Source of the DNA: Pseudomonas alcaligenes
Lineage (GTDB): Bacteria > Pseudomonadota > Gammaproteobacteria > Pseudomonadales > Pseudomonadaceae
Assembly (NCBI RefSeq): GCF_041729615.1
Contig: NZ_CP154874.1
Location: 1,555,001 to 1,619,000 of the forward strand
Direction of reading: 5' to 3'
DNA length: 64,000 bases
Positions 63,907 to 64,000 of this stretch are shown in pieces. The translations under genes and the position numbers were made by a program. The notes under the pieces were generated by a model that did not search any database, was not told the DNA's origin, and was given only the letters and a program-made list of their open reading frames with translations. Positions within the stretch are counted from its first letter, which is position 1. Each line of letters starts with the position of its first letter.

Positions 63907-64000
63907 ATGTCCACGCTCACCCTCTCCGTTCGCCCCGACCTCGGCCTGCTGCTCCTGCGCGCGGCCCTAGCCGGCATGTGGCTCAGCCACGGGCTGCTGC
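63907..64000 (+). CDS. DoxX-family membrane protein, N-terminal part
   Basis: Only 31 complete residues are present before the right edge: MSTLTLSVRPDLGLL, then LLRAALAGMWLSHGLL. The pattern of hydrophobic helix with LLR...G..LSHGL is that of the first membrane segment of DoxX/DoxD-type proteins. The start is ATG at 63907, and it is divergent from the lysR-type gene. The rest cannot be seen, so the family call is tentative. Confidence 0.6.
   Translation, partial: MSTLTLSVRPDLGLLLLRAALAGMWLSHGLL

Overview
This window looks like chromosomal DNA from a gammaproteobacterium of the genus Pseudomonas. Third-codon positions are very GC-rich. The proteins are Pseudomonas-type throughout: a long BamD, PilS/PilR, MorA, MapZ and a cyanide-insensitive CioAB oxidase. 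The left half (rluD-bamD-pilSR-thiO-minor pilins-ispH-fkpB-lspA-ileS-ribF-murJ-rpsT-creA-proB-obgE-rpmA-rplU-ispB) follows the order I remember for P. aeruginosa PAO1 around PA4543-PA4577. I cannot name the species. I saw no rRNA, tRNA, CRISPR array, prophage, integron or insertion sequence.

Layout. 1-2.7 kb: pgeF (partial) and rluD on minus, bamD and a small membrane protein on plus. 2.7-5.6 kb: PilS/PilR two-component system. 5.7-14.2 kb: thiO, then the type IV pilus tip/minor-pilin genes fimT, fimU-pilV-pilW-pilX-pilY1-pilE, most with stop/start overlaps. This block is clearly lower in GC than its surroundings, and the change begins inside thiO. 14.3-21.6 kb: a minus-strand housekeeping block murJ, ribF-ileS-lspA-fkpB-ispH. 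21.8-27.0 kb: rpsT, then minus-strand rplU-rpmA-obgE-proB-creA, with ispB divergent from rplU. 27.1-31.4 kb: small accessory genes, including a gene behind a Fur-box-like site and a DUF6482-photolyase-DUF2256 operon behind a paired TTGTACAAA motif. 31.5-37.5 kb: Lon-like protease, DksA/TraR-like protein, RtcB and EttA. 37.7-49.5 kb: the very large c-di-GMP enzyme MorA, GlyA, the PilZ protein MapZ, RadA, an MltF-like protein, two DUF465 paralogues, a stand-alone EAL protein and MscL. 49.5-64 kb: TerC/CBS transporter-like protein, Fpr, RlmG, a K+/H+ antiporter, an MscK-type channel, SelO, CioAB with a DUF2474 peptide, a LysR regulator and the start of a DoxX-type gene.

How the genes fit together. 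Surface-associated behaviour is the strongest theme. PilSR controls pilin expression, the minor pilins and PilY1 prime and cap the pilus, and MorA, MapZ and the EAL protein belong to c-di-GMP signalling. A second theme is envelope and osmotic homeostasis (BamD, MurJ, LspA, MscL, MscK-type, NhaP2-type). A third is response to oxygen, iron and light: the cio operon has an exact ANR/FNR site next to its ribosome binding site, a small gene has a Fur-like site, and the photolyase operon has a candidate operator.

No wholly new multi-gene system is evident. The items most worth a second look are the replaced minor-pilin cassette with a probable junction inside thiO, the TTGTACAAA-controlled photolyase operon, two matching DnaA-box elements around a small unknown gene, and three adjacent hairpins after the Fur-box gene.
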